Source: Ganoderma boninense (lineage: Eukaryota; Basidiomycota; Agaricomycetes; Polyporales; Polyporaceae). From it: DNA of 64,000 nt. Both the position numbers and the translations under genes were made by a program. Under the pieces are notes generated by a model. The model was not told where the DNA came from. It searched no databases and saw nothing but the letters and a program-made list of their open reading frames with translations. Within the stretch, counting starts at the first letter, position 1. Every line of letters begins with the position of its first letter. Shown here piece by piece: positions 12,604-22,555 of the stretch. The DNA is taken from positions 62,001 through 126,000 of the forward strand of contig CM035308.1 of assembly GCA_002900995.3 (NCBI GenBank), given 5' to 3'.

Positions 12604-14453
12604 ATGGTCCTCAGTGTCGTCACCATCCAAGAGAGCATGTACGAACGGCATATCGGAAAGTCGACTTTGCTTCGCCTTCGCTGACTAGAGTGTTCTTCGC
12701 CGCAGTGTCACCGACCACTTCTGCACCCTCTCCGCCTTGAGTATGTGTTCTTTACCACACTTCGATCGGTGAGAGCTTAGCTGACCACATGATGGGATCG
12801 TCAGCGTTGCTGCTCTTCGAATATGCCCTCACGCTAGATCGAGAGGTCGCAATATTTTGGAGACGGAAGGTCACGGGAGCCTCCGTCCTGTTCTTATCCA
12901 ACCGATATATCTCGCTGGTAGCATATAGCACACGCATATCCCTCATGGGCCACTGGGCATGTGCAGTACGAGTCGTCCATGCCCTCTAAATTGATACTTC
13001 TACTGACCGTCGCTTCCCAGAGGTGCGAGCTGTGCTCTGGACTCGTGTACACGGAGAGGCTGACCCATCCGCCGGCAGCTACGCTAACCTCGAAATCGTG
13101 GCCCAAGTCTTCGCATATTTGCAGTACGTCCCTTGGGCAGGTGCGTACCGTTCTCGCGTACGGGACCGATCGCGGCTCACAGGCTGCTCGGACGTCTCTC
13201 AGCGTTTTCCGCGCTGCGTGTGTATGCCCTGTGCGGACAGCCCTATCGGCGGCCACTGTCGGCGCTCGTCCTTGCGCTGTCTTCCCTCCTCATAGGCATG
13301 AACTATGTCCGTATTCACTTCCGTCTCGAACCGCCGCCCAACAGCTGACCCAGCTCTCTTCCCTAGGCCCGACTACATTGGCTGACCGACGTCGAAGACA
13401 CGATTACTGGAACAACATGTATAATGCGCGAGGTCCGCGTGCCCTCCGACCTAAACCGATTGTAAGCGTGTTTCGTTGCCTCTCGTCTTCGCCAGCCAAC
13501 TTCTGACACTTTCCGACTCCGAAGGTGTATGTGCCGTCCGCCTGTATATACCGAGTCCGTCTGACGCGCTTGTCCTGCCATCCTGCGCACAAAGTCACGA
13601 TCATACCCCGCGTGGGTGTCATAATCGCCGACGCGATCGTCCTCTGCGTGACCTGGCACGTAACGTACCGGTCGAACAGCGTGCTCCGCCAAGCCCTCGC
13701 GAGGCCCGGCGGCGGGAAAAGGACGTTTTCGAGCACACTGCTTCGAGATGGTGCGCGAGATCTCGCCCCGCCCTCTCCTTTCAGCACCCCCACTGACAGT
13801 TGTGCTGCCGCTTCGCAGGGACGCTGTACTTCGGGTCTGTATTCACAAGACGGAACAAGTGCTACACCATGCTAACAACGACACCGACAGTCTTCTGTTC
13901 ATCATGAACGTCATCTACCTCATCCTCACCATGTTCCCAGTACGTCGCTCGCCTTCATCTCCCTCGTCCCCCACGCTGACGAATCTCGCAGACACAAGTC
14001 GACTCGCTCACGCAAGTCAGCTACGTCGTCGAGTTCTCCGAGCCGTACGTCGTCCCCCGCATCACCCCCCGCATCAACTCCCCCCCCCCCCCCATCTCTC
14101 TGCCAAGCCTCTGACAACTTTGGCCCGCACACAGCCTCACAGCGATCCTCATCTCGAGGTTCCTCCTCAACCTGCAAGAGGTGAACCGCGACCTGGAGGT
14201 CTCCTCGGGCACGACAGCGCGGGCCCAGACGTGGACGCCCGGGCCCGGGGCGAGCCTCGACACCGTCGTCTTCGCCGACCGCGTCGTCGGGCCCATGGGG
14301 CTGCCGCTCTCCGGCTCTTCGATGGACGACGACGACGACGATGACGACTATGATTTGGTTCCGGGTCGGAGGTCGGACGAGTGCTGTGGGTACGCGATGG
14401 CTCCGATGCCGGGCGGCGGGGCAAGTGGGCGGCGTAGCCTGGAGGACCCATGA
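12604..14453 (+). CDS. DUF6533-domain multi-pass membrane protein
   Basis: This intron-rich gene encodes a basidiomycete-typical family of predicted seven-helix membrane proteins of unknown function. The domain starts in exon 2 (VTDHFCTLSALT) and, across an intron ending at 12812, continues LLLFEYALTLDREVAIFWRR, the DUF6533 hallmark. Next comes VTGASVLFLSNRYISLVAY. A later exon gives FAYLQYVPWA and, after a 61-base intron, AFSALRVYALCGQPYRRPLS. Further exons give VGVIIADAIVLCVTWHVTYR, STLLRDG, LLFIMNVIYLILTMF and the usual closing helix ILISRFLLNLQE. The tail has a run of nine aspartates. The ATG at 12604 (MVLSVVTIQESMYERHIG) is the best start, but exon 1 and several junctions are approximate. 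Its 3' flank was invaded by the element at 14517-16129. Confidence 0.8.
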
Positions 14454-14500
14454 GGACGGCGCTTTGTGCTGAGTTAGTTACTATTATTATTATTTGTGCT

Positions 14501-14516
14501 TCTAGGTCGATGTATG
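14501..14516. repeat. Left 16-bp target-site duplication
   Basis: The word TCTAGGTCGATGTATG ends directly before the inserted element and recurs perfectly at 16130-16145. A perfect 16-bp duplication is in the range made by target-primed reverse transcription of non-LTR retroelements. Confidence 0.85.
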
Positions 14517-14681
14517 CGTCCTTCCTTTCCCTCGTACCACCATCATCCTTTTAGGCGCCCAAGTCCTCGGTGCCTCCGTCGCCCCCCCTCCCCCATTCCA
14601 CCAACGAGGATAGCCCGTCCGAACCCAACTCGACTTCACCGTCGAACCCGCACACTCACAGAGGCCCCTTCCTACTACATC

Positions 14682-15836
14682 ATGGCGCCAATCATGGTCC
14701 ATACCTTCGTCCCCTCCAACCTTTTCAACACGTGCCAGTTCTGTGCACGGGGAAAAGGCTCCCCATACCACAAACCCCCGCAACCAGCTCCGTTCTGCTC
14801 CCCGGAACCGCTGTTTCATACCTTTACCCCATCCAGCCGCCCCCACCTGTGCCTGCATTGTGCACGGGAGAAAGGCACACCATACCACGTCAACCTTGCG
14901 CCAGGCGATGACCGCCAATGGTTCCCTGACCACCTATCAGACACCAGCAATCTCTCGTCTGAAGCCGATGGCGACGACGGAGATGCTCCACCAGCCCAGC
15001 TCCTTGCCGAGTTCGAGGAGACCACCCGCATACTTGATGACCTGCGTGAGTTCGCTGACCAGGCCTTCAAGACTCACGCCGACCCCGCCTTCACACATCC
15101 ACTGAAGTACGCGATGCACCTCATGAAGATCGGATTCACCTCCCTCTCCAGCCCTCCGCCACCACCATCACCTCTCTCATCCTCCTCTTGCAGTGCATGT
15201 GCGCTCAAGGATGAGATGATCTCCTACTTTGAGGAACGTCTCCCGATACCCCGTTCCTTTGCATGTGCTGCCACGCAGACTGCACCCCCACCACCTCGTA
15301 TGCCAGCTCGTGTCCACGCGGATGCAGCCTCGCAGACGCCTCCCCCCCAACACACCGAGCGTGGCACCCAAGCCACGCCTGTACCGCCTCCTACTCCTCC
15401 GGCCCGTGTCCTCACCGACATGGGTTCACAAACGCCTTCTCCGGCCCCTCCCCCTCCCCGCCCGGCCCGAGTGCCCCTGCGCTCAGAGTCTCCAACCCCA
15501 CACTCCCCGTCCACACGCAAGGATTTTGAGAAGGTCCTTGCGCGCCTCACCTCACTCCGCAGGGAGGTCTCGCCACCACCCTCGCCACCACCCACACCCC
15601 GTGCCACTTCTCCTGTGCTCTGCACACCTGGCGAAGCCGGCCATTTCCACCTCACCATTGCTGTCCCGCACGGCCTCCACTCCCTCACGATCGACCTTGT
15701 CGACCAAGCCCCGGCCAATATTTATACAGGGAGTCTCAAGCTCACCCCGCCACTGCCAGTCGCAAGAGCCCATCGCGGGCGGTCGCGGGGTCGTCCTTTG
15801 GCGAGCCCGGTACGGGGCAGTCATCTCTCTTCCTGA
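14682..15836 (+). CDS. Proline-rich element-encoded protein with paired CxxC motifs
   Basis: The likely start MAPIMVHTF (ATG 14682, context catcATGG) gives about 384 residues. The frame is open further upstream, but those codons run back into the target-site duplication. I do not recognise the family. Two related motifs lie about 48 residues apart: CQFCARGKGSPYH and CLHCAREKGTPYH. Each has a C-x-x-C and a following histidine, so zinc binding is possible. An acidic helical stretch follows (AQLLAEFEETTRILDDLREF). The middle is proline-rich with four spaced T/S-Q motifs (ATQTAP, ASQTPP, GTQATP, GSQTPS). A mixed, better-ordered segment near the end reads GHFHLTIAVPHGLHSLTID. The C-terminus is basic. 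It could be an ORF1-type nucleic-acid-binding protein, but this is inference. Confidence 0.6.
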   Translation: MAPIMVHTFVPSNLFNTCQFCARGKGSPYHKPPQPAPFCSPEPLFHTFTPSSRPHLCLHCAREKGTPYHVNLAPGDDRQWFPDHLSDTSNLSSEADGDDGDAPPAQLLAEFEETTRILDDLREFADQAFKTHADPAFTHPLKYAMHLMKIGFTSLSSPPPPPSPLSSSSCSACALKDEMISYFEERLPIPRSFACAATQTAPPPPRMPARVHADAASQTPPPQHTERGTQATPVPPPTPPARVLTDMGSQTPSPAPPPPRPARVPLRSESPTPHSPSTRKDFEKVLARLTSLRREVSPPPSPPPTPRATSPVLCTPGEAGHFHLTIAVPHGLHSLTIDLVDQAPANIYTGSLKLTPPLPVARAHRGRSRGRPLASPVRGSHLSS

Positions 15837-16111
15837 GGACGCACTTCTCCGATGTCAGGGTGTGCCCTCTTCGTGGGGGCACCGAGGGACCTCCTCTGTC
15901 TGTTTCGGTTTCCTTCTCAATCGGACATTTCGGCTTACGTGCCCCGTTCGACACCGCGAGTGCGGCGGGGGATGTCCCCACATGCTGGCTTTGCCGTGGG
16001 CCCGTGGTTGTTGAACCGTCAAAGGGAATGCGGGATAGAGGTGCGCTTACCAGGCACGCGTTGATACTTAGCTTTATCCGCTGTATTCTGATAAGGTCTG
16101 TCACGTGAATG

Positions 16112-16129
16112 TAATAATAATAATAATAA
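16112..16129 (+). repeat. (TAA/AAT)n tail of the inserted element
   Basis: About six uninterrupted TAA units follow the word CACGTGAATG and end exactly at the right target duplication. Simple-repeat 3' tails of this type replace poly(A) in several LINE clades. Confidence 0.8.
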
Positions 16130-16145
16130 TCTAGGTCGATGTATG
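16130..16145. repeat. Right 16-bp target-site duplication
   Basis: This is a perfect copy of the word at 14501-14516. The host sequence resumes after it with taccc. Confidence 0.85.
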
Positions 16146-17205
16146 TACCCATCTCATGCCGCCTTGGCGACGAGAATTGTATACCGATAATACGCATACA
16201 TGTATGTACTACTGTACCTTCGCGATCGGTCGAGCCGCCGACGTCGGCGTAGCGATAGACAGCGGCATATATACCCTTAGAGTAATTTAAGCTTCAACCT
16301 CCGCGATGAGCCCTTCACTGGAAAGTTTCCGTTCGGAATGTCCTTTCTTGGGGAGACAGACCGACGCCTTGTGCAGACGAACCACCAGACCTTGGCCGAC
16401 GGTTCCGGGGGTACCCACCATGGGCAGTCTTACACGACTATCACGAAAGACAACACTCTCCTTCCGTGAAGGCGATGGTTGCTCCCAAGAGTGCACAGTT
16501 GCGAGCATTCCGGTACCAACAACACAACAGATGAGAGGGTGACTGGCACCCCACTGTTACAGTACGCTTCGCACTGCGCAGCATGTCTCCCTCGGCGGAG
16601 ATCCAAGCGTCGATAACAAAGTCGCCGTTGTTGGAGACGACCGGCAGAGTACTTAGTACTGAATGGCGACACGCTGGGTGCAGCCTCGCTACGTAAGTAG
16701 GAAGAGAATCCTGGGAGACTAGATGATGACGCAGAACGTCCCTCACGGTCATGTCATACTCCTCGAGTGCCGGTCGTCGGGGTATGGGGATGTCGACCGA
16801 TCTGCTGCAAGTTAGGCTCGAACGAGCAGGGCTCGGCCGACGAAGCCAGGGCCCGAAACACATGCCATGGTCTGGAGCATGAAGTACTCTCATGAGTGAG
16901 AGGTACGGGCTGAATGCAGGAAGTCCGACACTCCGGGCCGAGTGGGAAGAGGAAGGCCGTCAAGTATAGCGCATGCCTTCGAGAGCACTCAGGAAGTGAA
17001 CGTTATGTGTCCTGCGAGTACGAATCTCACGTATGGAGGACTAGAAGGCCGAGTGTAGCGCGCAGGGTGCCTCGATGAGAAGGACGTGTTAGATCGATTG
17101 CGCACTGGAACCCCGCATGTCCGTGGCAGAAACGCTGCGAATGGCCATGAGAAACGAAGATGTCTGGTAAGTTCGTACCTGGCACTTACTTTACTTCCAG
17201 AGCGG
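16146..17205. other. Intergenic with one unexplained minus-strand ORF
   Basis: A 150-codon minus-strand frame (16893-16441) contains LEEYDMTVRDVLRHHLVSQ and VVSNNGDFVIDAWISAEGDM, which read like protein rather than random sequence. No family was recognised, and exon joins toward a second frame at 16508-16287 are not clean. The AGTACTTAGTACT palindrome lies inside it near 16653. The region also contains the 3' flank of the HRI1-like gene. Confidence 0.3.
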
Positions 17206-17925
17206 TCACCAAGTGTAGACCTCCCTCGCTATCCATGTGACGCCGTTCCTGCGGTGTTCGTCTCCACTAGCCAACCCGCCATCCCACGCAACATCGCAAG
17301 GCAAATGAGTGCCATCGCCTATCCGAGCAGACAGCTCCCATCCGCCGTCCTCCGTCCAAGCCCATCTCTCGACGACTATCATCGGCCCGACGCGAAGAAT
17401 GCCCTGACAGAACTGCCCAACCCTCACGACCATCCCTTTCGCCCCAGAAGCGTCGGGTTTCGTCTCCAGCACGACACTGGCGCGACGCCCGTCGACGGCG
17501 AGCACCGTATAGTCCTTCCACGCCTCCTCGTACTCTCTGACCTCGCCGCTCTCGGGGTGGCGCATCTTCCCCCGCTCGAGGACGACGTCCGGGTGGCCGG
17601 GCTGGGGGAACATGTCGCCCTCGTCGGTCTCGTCATGCGGGTTCTCCGTGCGAGAGTCGATGTCGTGGATCCAGATCCCGTGCGCCGGCGTGCCTACGGA
17701 GCGCCCTGCGAGCCCCCACTCGAGGAGGGTGAAGGGCCCCGAGGGGAGCTCTGGCTTGAAGAGGCGGAGGTCGACGAACTGCCTGTTGCGCGCGGTGAGG
17801 ACGAGCGTCGAGGTTGGCTCGGACGCTTCGTCTGGAAACTGTCGTTGTCCGATGAGTTTCTGTGATCGACATACAAAGCGATGGAGCCTCACCCATTTGA
17901 TGTAGAGACGTTCGGAGATGGACAT
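17206..17925 (-). CDS. HRI1-like protein
   Basis: The product matches the fungal Hri1 family, a small two-barrel protein named in yeast for interaction with Hrr25 and also linked to Sec72; its biochemical role is poorly known. Exon 1 (17925-17893) encodes MSISERLYIKW. A 54-base intron (gtgagg...gacag) is removed in frame, and exon 2 (17838-17206) starts FPDEASEPTSTLVLT. Family features visible are FVDLRLFKP, LEWGLAGRS, GIWIHDIDS, the acidic-glycine turn DETDEGDMF, the block ERGKMRHPESGEVREYEEAW, and the second barrel with the closing GVTWIAREVYTW. The total is about 221 residues, near the family size. Because the intron length is a multiple of three and lacks stops, a retained form would also be open. 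It is divergent from the gene starting at 18568. Confidence 0.85.
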   Translation of the reverse strand: MSISERLYIKWVRLHRFVCRSQKLIGQRQFPDEASEPTSTLVLTARNRQFVDLRLFKPELPSGPFTLLEWGLAGRSVGTPAHGIWIHDIDSRTENPHDETDEGDMFPQPGHPDVVLERGKMRHPESGEVREYEEAWKDYTVLAVDGRRASVVLETKPDASGAKGMVVRVGQFCQGILRVGPMIVVERWAWTEDGGWELSARIGDGTHLPCDVAWDGGLASGDEHRRNGVTWIAREVYTW

Positions 17926-18567
17926 GGTGGTGAGAAGCCAGGAGAGTTATCACGTCCGAAGCGCGTCTATAAAGCAATGCATTTTAGCGCTGGTCGTCGA
18001 CAGAGGTCGTGAATATTATTCGCGTCCCTGAGTGCTTTCGCTCTCAGGGGATCGCATAAGTAAACGGCCCAAGGCCACCTGTCATTCGTAGACGGCGGCA
18101 TATCTGGGCCCTGATGGGAAATGGAAGGCCAACAAGTCCAAGTCGGGGCCAGTGCATTCACTCACTGTCGCAATAATTAGGTCCTGTGCAAAAAGTAAGC
18201 AGAGAATGACGTTTAGTATGCTTGGCAGAATAGCACAGACAAGCGACATACGGTCTATGATATCCCCGGGCCCCGCCATGTTCGAGCGGACGTCGGTGCT
18301 GGTCGTTGAGCGCACCGTCCCGACGCTGGCCAAGGTTTGGAGAGGCCACGTGGAAGCCACGCGAGGGAACCGAAGAAGGAAAATGACGCGCCGTTGCGCC
18401 GCGCCCGCTCTGCCGTCCAGATCGAGCGTCTCGACTCCCGGCCCCGGCTAGATGCCCTTACCTCACTCCTCCTCGTCCCACTTCCATCCTACTCGCCCAC
18501 TCCAACTTACTCTTGAGCGCACTGCCTTATGAGAGCCACCCACGTTGCGCGGAGCGCGACGCGTTCC
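17926..18567. promoter_or_regulatory. Divergent intergenic region between HRI1-like and K+/H+ exchange-related genes
   Basis: Both genes are transcribed away from this 640-base segment, so it should hold both promoters. No clear TATA element or repeated motif was identified. The 3' half is CT-rich on the + strand just before the start at 18568. Confidence 0.4.
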
Positions 18568-19864
18568 ATGCGTATCATCGCCCTCCCTCTCGCACTCCCC
18601 ACCAGACCCGTCAATGGCAAGCCGGTAGAACTCCTCACCTACTACCACTTCGTCACTCCCCCAGAAGACAACAAGAGAACGTCCTGGACAAAGTGGGCCG
18701 TAACCAAATCATCAGAGTTGTGGGCGGGGCTCGGGAGAGCACCCCAAGGTTCCTGGAAGGTCAGCTCCCTCTCTTCGCTCGCCCACCTTGCGGACACGCG
18801 TCGTTTGTGCCCTGTTACCTGCGCACCCGAGCTTTAAGCTTTCATATTCGCTGACTTGAACTCTGTGCTCCCAGCGCAAAGCCTTTCTCTACGGCGAGCG
18901 ATTAGTCGACCGCCTCGACTTCGAAGAACTCGCCCTCAAGTCCCTCGACCCGTCCCTCGGGCCCAAGTTCTCCGACATCGTCCCGCACGGTCAAAAGTCG
19001 GAGACGGCACCCACGGTACGCACCGCGCCCTAGACCGCCTCTACGCACTTGCAGTAGCCCATTGACACTCGCGCCCCGCTGCCGTGCATGCATACCATCG
19101 TACAGATCCCTCTGGTATATCCGCGATCCGTCTGCGCTGCGCCAATACCGCACCTGCACTCTCTTTTAGACAAGCGCACCCCCAAGCACCGCAAAGGCTT
19201 CTGGATGTGGCTCGCCATCGCGCCGCTGACCGCCCCCTTCGTCGTCGTCCGTGCGTGATCTCTCTGCAGTCTCCCCCTCCTCGACGCCAGACTCACAGGC
19301 GTATCCACCACTCTCGCGGGCCCGCGCGCGTCCGCCAGCCATCATACCCAACTTCCCGTTCTTCTTCTGCGTCTGGCGTTCATGGTCGCACTATCGCGGT
19401 ACGCCCTCTCCACTCCTCCCATCCCCACCCCAGCTGACCGACCGGGTCCCCAAACGCCATTGCGCCCGTCCACAGCATACAAGGCGTCCGAATACCTGGA
19501 GGGCTTCGTCCGGCGGGGCGCGATCATCCCTCAATCAAGCCCCGAGCTCGATGCCGTCTACGCGAAATACGCCCCGCGGCCACCACCACCATCACCATCT
19601 TCTCCGCCATCCCCCCCGCCTGACGCTGTGTCGTCGCAACCCGACAGACCGCCGTCCCATAAATCTGACGGCGCAGATTCAGATTCAGACGCAGCATCGA
19701 CGGACGTCGGACTCCTGCTCACCAAAGACGCGGTGGCCGAGCTGCAGAAGGCCCTCGCCGTGCCCGAAGACTCGACGTTCGCCGCGGACGTCTTCCGTGC
19801 GCTCGAGCAGGCCCGCGTGAGGCTGGAGGGCGCGGACGGGGCGCGGGACGCGAAGACGGGCTAG
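18568..19864 (+). CDS. Mitochondrial K+/H+ exchange-related protein
   Basis: The product belongs to the fungal family (Pfam Mit_KHE1) linked by yeast genetics to potassium/proton exchange at the inner mitochondrial membrane. Five exons assemble in frame: MRIIALPLALPTRPVNGKPV...GSWK (to 18759), RKAFLYGERLVDRLDFEELA... (18875-19015), IPLVYPRSVCAAPIPHLHSL...FVVV, IIPNFPFFFCVWRSWSHYR, then AYKASEYLEGFVRRGAIIPQ to the stop at 19864. Key features are the conserved N-terminal hydrophobic-proline start, the segment GFWMWLAIAPLTAPFVVVPI followed by PNFPFFFCVWRSW (two membrane segments split by an intron), and the AYKASEYLE motif. A proline/aspartate-rich linker and a short helical C-terminus follow. 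An in-frame ATG at 18529 would add 13 arginine- and alanine-rich residues that could serve as a mitochondrial presequence, so the start is ambiguous. Confidence 0.85.
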
Positions 19865-20429
19865 ACGAGATGAGTGCACGACGTCTGTTGTCCTGGCCCA
19901 TCTCGCGTCGCATTAGACGTATCTTTATCCATGATCATAATACATACATAGAGCATGTATTAGCCTACCTCCCGCTCTCAATGCCCACCGCTCACGCCAT
20001 GTTGTCCTGGACTCCCTAACTCTGTTTCTGTGGCCCTTGTGCAGCCACTCGACAGCGGAACGACGACGACTTGGCGCAGACGCACACGAAGCCAACACAG
20101 ATTGATAAATGTATCCGTTGTTTTTGTGTACCCGACTGGAAAACCCGTCCCCCTGAGCCCCGAACACGAACTGTACAAGATATTGCAGCTTGAGTAGACA
20201 TGATGTTACACCGCGAGTATAGGAATGTGCGAATCAGCGTACACTCACATCACACCTTCGACTTTTAGCAGGCACGGACGGCATCGTACAGACAACACCT
20301 CCATCCACCATCATGGCGACCGACAACTGTCCCGCGGAAGCAGACCCCAGCTAAATGACCTCATGCGCACCTCGCCCTCGTCTCGTCTCGTGCACGCTGC
20401 ACCTGGCAAACCCAGCACCCCACCCGCCG
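19865..20429. other. Convergent intergenic region
   Basis: This holds the 3' ends of the K+/H+ exchange-related gene and the F-box gene, including an AT-richer stretch near 19920-19970 that could carry the poly(A) site of the left gene. No gene was seen. Confidence 0.5.
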
Positions 20430-22555
20430 TCAATCCTCGTCCCCATCCTCGTCCCCATCCCCATCCCCATCCTCCTCCGTGTCGTCCACGCTCTCCCCAT
20501 CCCCATCCCCATCCTCGTCCTCGTCATACTCGCCCTCGACGCTATACCACACCACCTTCTCGAGCGGCTCGTCCCAGCGCCACGGCCCGCCCGCCTCGCC
20601 CCTCGCCTCCCCGCCCTGGCCCGCTCCGCCGCCTCCGCGGCCGCCGCGCGCGCACTGATGTCCGCGAGCTCGCGCTCGAACGCCGCGCCGTCCTCGTCGC
20701 GGAAGCTCTCCTCGACCTCCCACCTGCGTATCCGGAACGCGCCCTCGCTCTCACTCTCGTCGCATGTCCGGAACGTCCGGCGGAACGCCGCGAGGCGCGC
20801 GATGTCCTTGCTCGCCACGCCCCCGCACCGGAGCTGCTTCAGCGACGGCAGGATCGGGACCTCCTCGTACTCGCCCTCCTCCCCTCTCCTTCTCCCGCCT
20901 CGAGGTCCGTCGCCCTAGCTTTGCCCTTGCCCTTGTCCCTCCTCGGCTCCCGCTCCCCCACCCGTCTCTGCGTTCCCGTCTGCGTCTGCGTCTGCACCCG
21001 CGTCTCCTCCCCCTCCCCAGTCGCCTCCACGCCCCCCTCGTCGCGCGCGCCGCCGTTCGGCAGCGGCCGCGCCGGAGCCATCGAAGACCGCGTGCTCGTC
21101 CGCGTGCTCGTGCTCGTGCTCCTCCGCCGCCGCTCGCGCGCGCACGGTGCCGAACAGGACTTCGAACGCGCCCTCGAGCATCGGGGGCACGCAGTCCACC
21201 TCGAGCCCGCACGAGCGCCCGCGCGCTCTCCAGCAGCGCCCGCCAGCTCTCCGCGCTGCACACCAGCGCGCTCACCGACAGCGTCTCCAGCCGCGCGAAC
21301 CGCGGCCCTCCCGCGCCCTTGCCCGTTGGGGGTGGCGGCGCGTACGGCGGCACGTACCCGTGCCCCTTACCCACGCTGTGCCCGTCGCCGCTCGCTCCCT
21401 CGTCCTCGTCCTCCATCCCGTCGTCCAGATCATGGCCGTTGAGGTGTGTGTGTGGAGGCGGCGGAGGCGGGTGGGCAAGGAGGGTCGACGGGCTGGGCTC
21501 CTTGGCGAGGAAGTCGACGAACGGCGAGAAGTCCTGGTCCTCGGTCTCGAGCTCGAGGTGGAGCTGGCGCACGTTCGGCGCGTCGATCGACTTGAACACC
21601 GCGACGAGGTAGTCCGCCTCGAGGTCGATCAGCTTGACCTCCTGCAGCCGCGGCAGGAACACCGGGTCCGCCGCGGGCGGCGTTGGGCCCGCGGCCGCAG
21701 CGGGGTCGTCGGGTCCTGGGGGTCCGCGCCCCACCACTCGATGCCGTCCGGGGTGGGGGCACCCGAGGTGCGTGCGCGGGGGCCGGAGTAGTGGAGGGAG
21801 AGGCGCTCGAGGTTGGGCGAGGACGCGAGCATCTTGCGCCAGAGGTGGAAGGGCATGCGGACGTCGTCCGAGTGGAGGGCGTACTCGATGGAGGTGAGGT
21901 TGCGGAGGAAGGGGGAGCTCATCCAGGGGAGGTTGACACCCTGGAGGACGATGTGCTTGAGGGAGGGGAGCTCGCCGGCGAAGACGACGACGGGGGGCGG
22001 GCCGATGGCGGTGAAGAGGCGTTCTGGGGTCTGCCAGTTCTGGACGTGCCAGAGCTGGAGGGTGCGGAGGACGGGGGCGGAGCCGCATGTGCTGAGGACG
22101 CGGCGAGCGGAGAGCTTGCAGTCGAGGTCGGCGACCTTGAGGTGGAGCTCGCGCCAGCGGTCGATGTGGGGGAGGACGATGTTGAATACGGGGATGAACT
22201 CGTCGCGGAAGAGGAGGTCCTTGCGGTGGGCGCTGACGTCCTCGGAGCAGGTGTCGACGTAGATGTCGATTGGGAGGCGGGCATTGCGAGCGAGATAGAC
22301 GTTGCCGCGGAGCATGTGGGCCTTTGTGCGGAAATGGACGGTAGTCCAGAGGAGGGGAGTGTGGAGGGCGACTTGGCGCCAGTGGCGGCAGACATGGGAG
22401 ATGGAGACCTCGAAGGAGAGGGCGGAGTGGTCGCGATCGTCTGGGATGGGCTCCGAGTCTACGCCAATCTGGAATATGCGAGTGAGGAGCTCTACGGGAA
22501 GAGCGTGTATGGGAGCCATGTTGTTGATGGAGGCTAGGCGAAAGGGATATTGCAT
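20430..22555 (-). CDS. F-box protein with acidic C-terminal tail, frame-broken
   Basis: F-box proteins are the substrate-recognition subunits of SCF ubiquitin ligases. The frame from ATG 22555 (or 22519) reads MAPIHALPVELLTRIFQIG, then the spaced ISHVCRHWRQVALHTPLLWT that completes a basidiomycete-style F-box. LRR-like strands follow (RTLQLWHVQNW, LPSLKHIVLQGVNL, NLERLSLHY). The frame changes near 21700-21725; beyond it LPRLQEVKLIDLEADYLVAV and FARLETLSVSALVC continue the repeats. Two further shifts are needed near 21210 and 20630 to reach the natural end WRWDEPLEKVVWYSVEGEYD and an aspartate/glutamate-rich tail stopping at 20430. The gene is therefore either a pseudogene with several indels or hit by consensus errors in GC-rich sequence. 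The middle acidic linker (EEHEHEHADEH) is low complexity. Confidence 0.7.

Larger units (their letters stand above)
14517..16129 (+). mobile_element. LINE-like non-LTR element without reverse transcriptase
   Basis: The 1.6-kb insertion sits between perfect 16-bp direct repeats and ends in an (AAT)n tail (about 16112-16129). These are two hallmarks of non-LTR retrotransposition; there are no terminal inverted repeats and no LTRs. It lies in the 3' flank of the DUF6533 gene: removing it and one repeat restores a continuous flank. The only long frame is a proline-rich ORF in the same orientation as the tail (see 14682-15836). No reverse transcriptase or endonuclease is present. It could be a 5'-truncated LINE, an ORF1-only derivative, or a long SINE-like parasite with a coding region. 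The perfect duplication suggests a recent insertion. Confidence 0.75.

Noticed and set aside
16287..16893. Spliced gene joining the two minus-strand frames upstream of the HRI1-like gene
   Set aside because: No donor and acceptor pair joins them in phase without a stop, so only the larger frame is noted as a possibility.
20225..21442. 405-codon + strand ORF
   Set aside because: It is antisense to the F-box gene and consists of low-complexity arginine/proline/histidine runs. It is a shadow frame.
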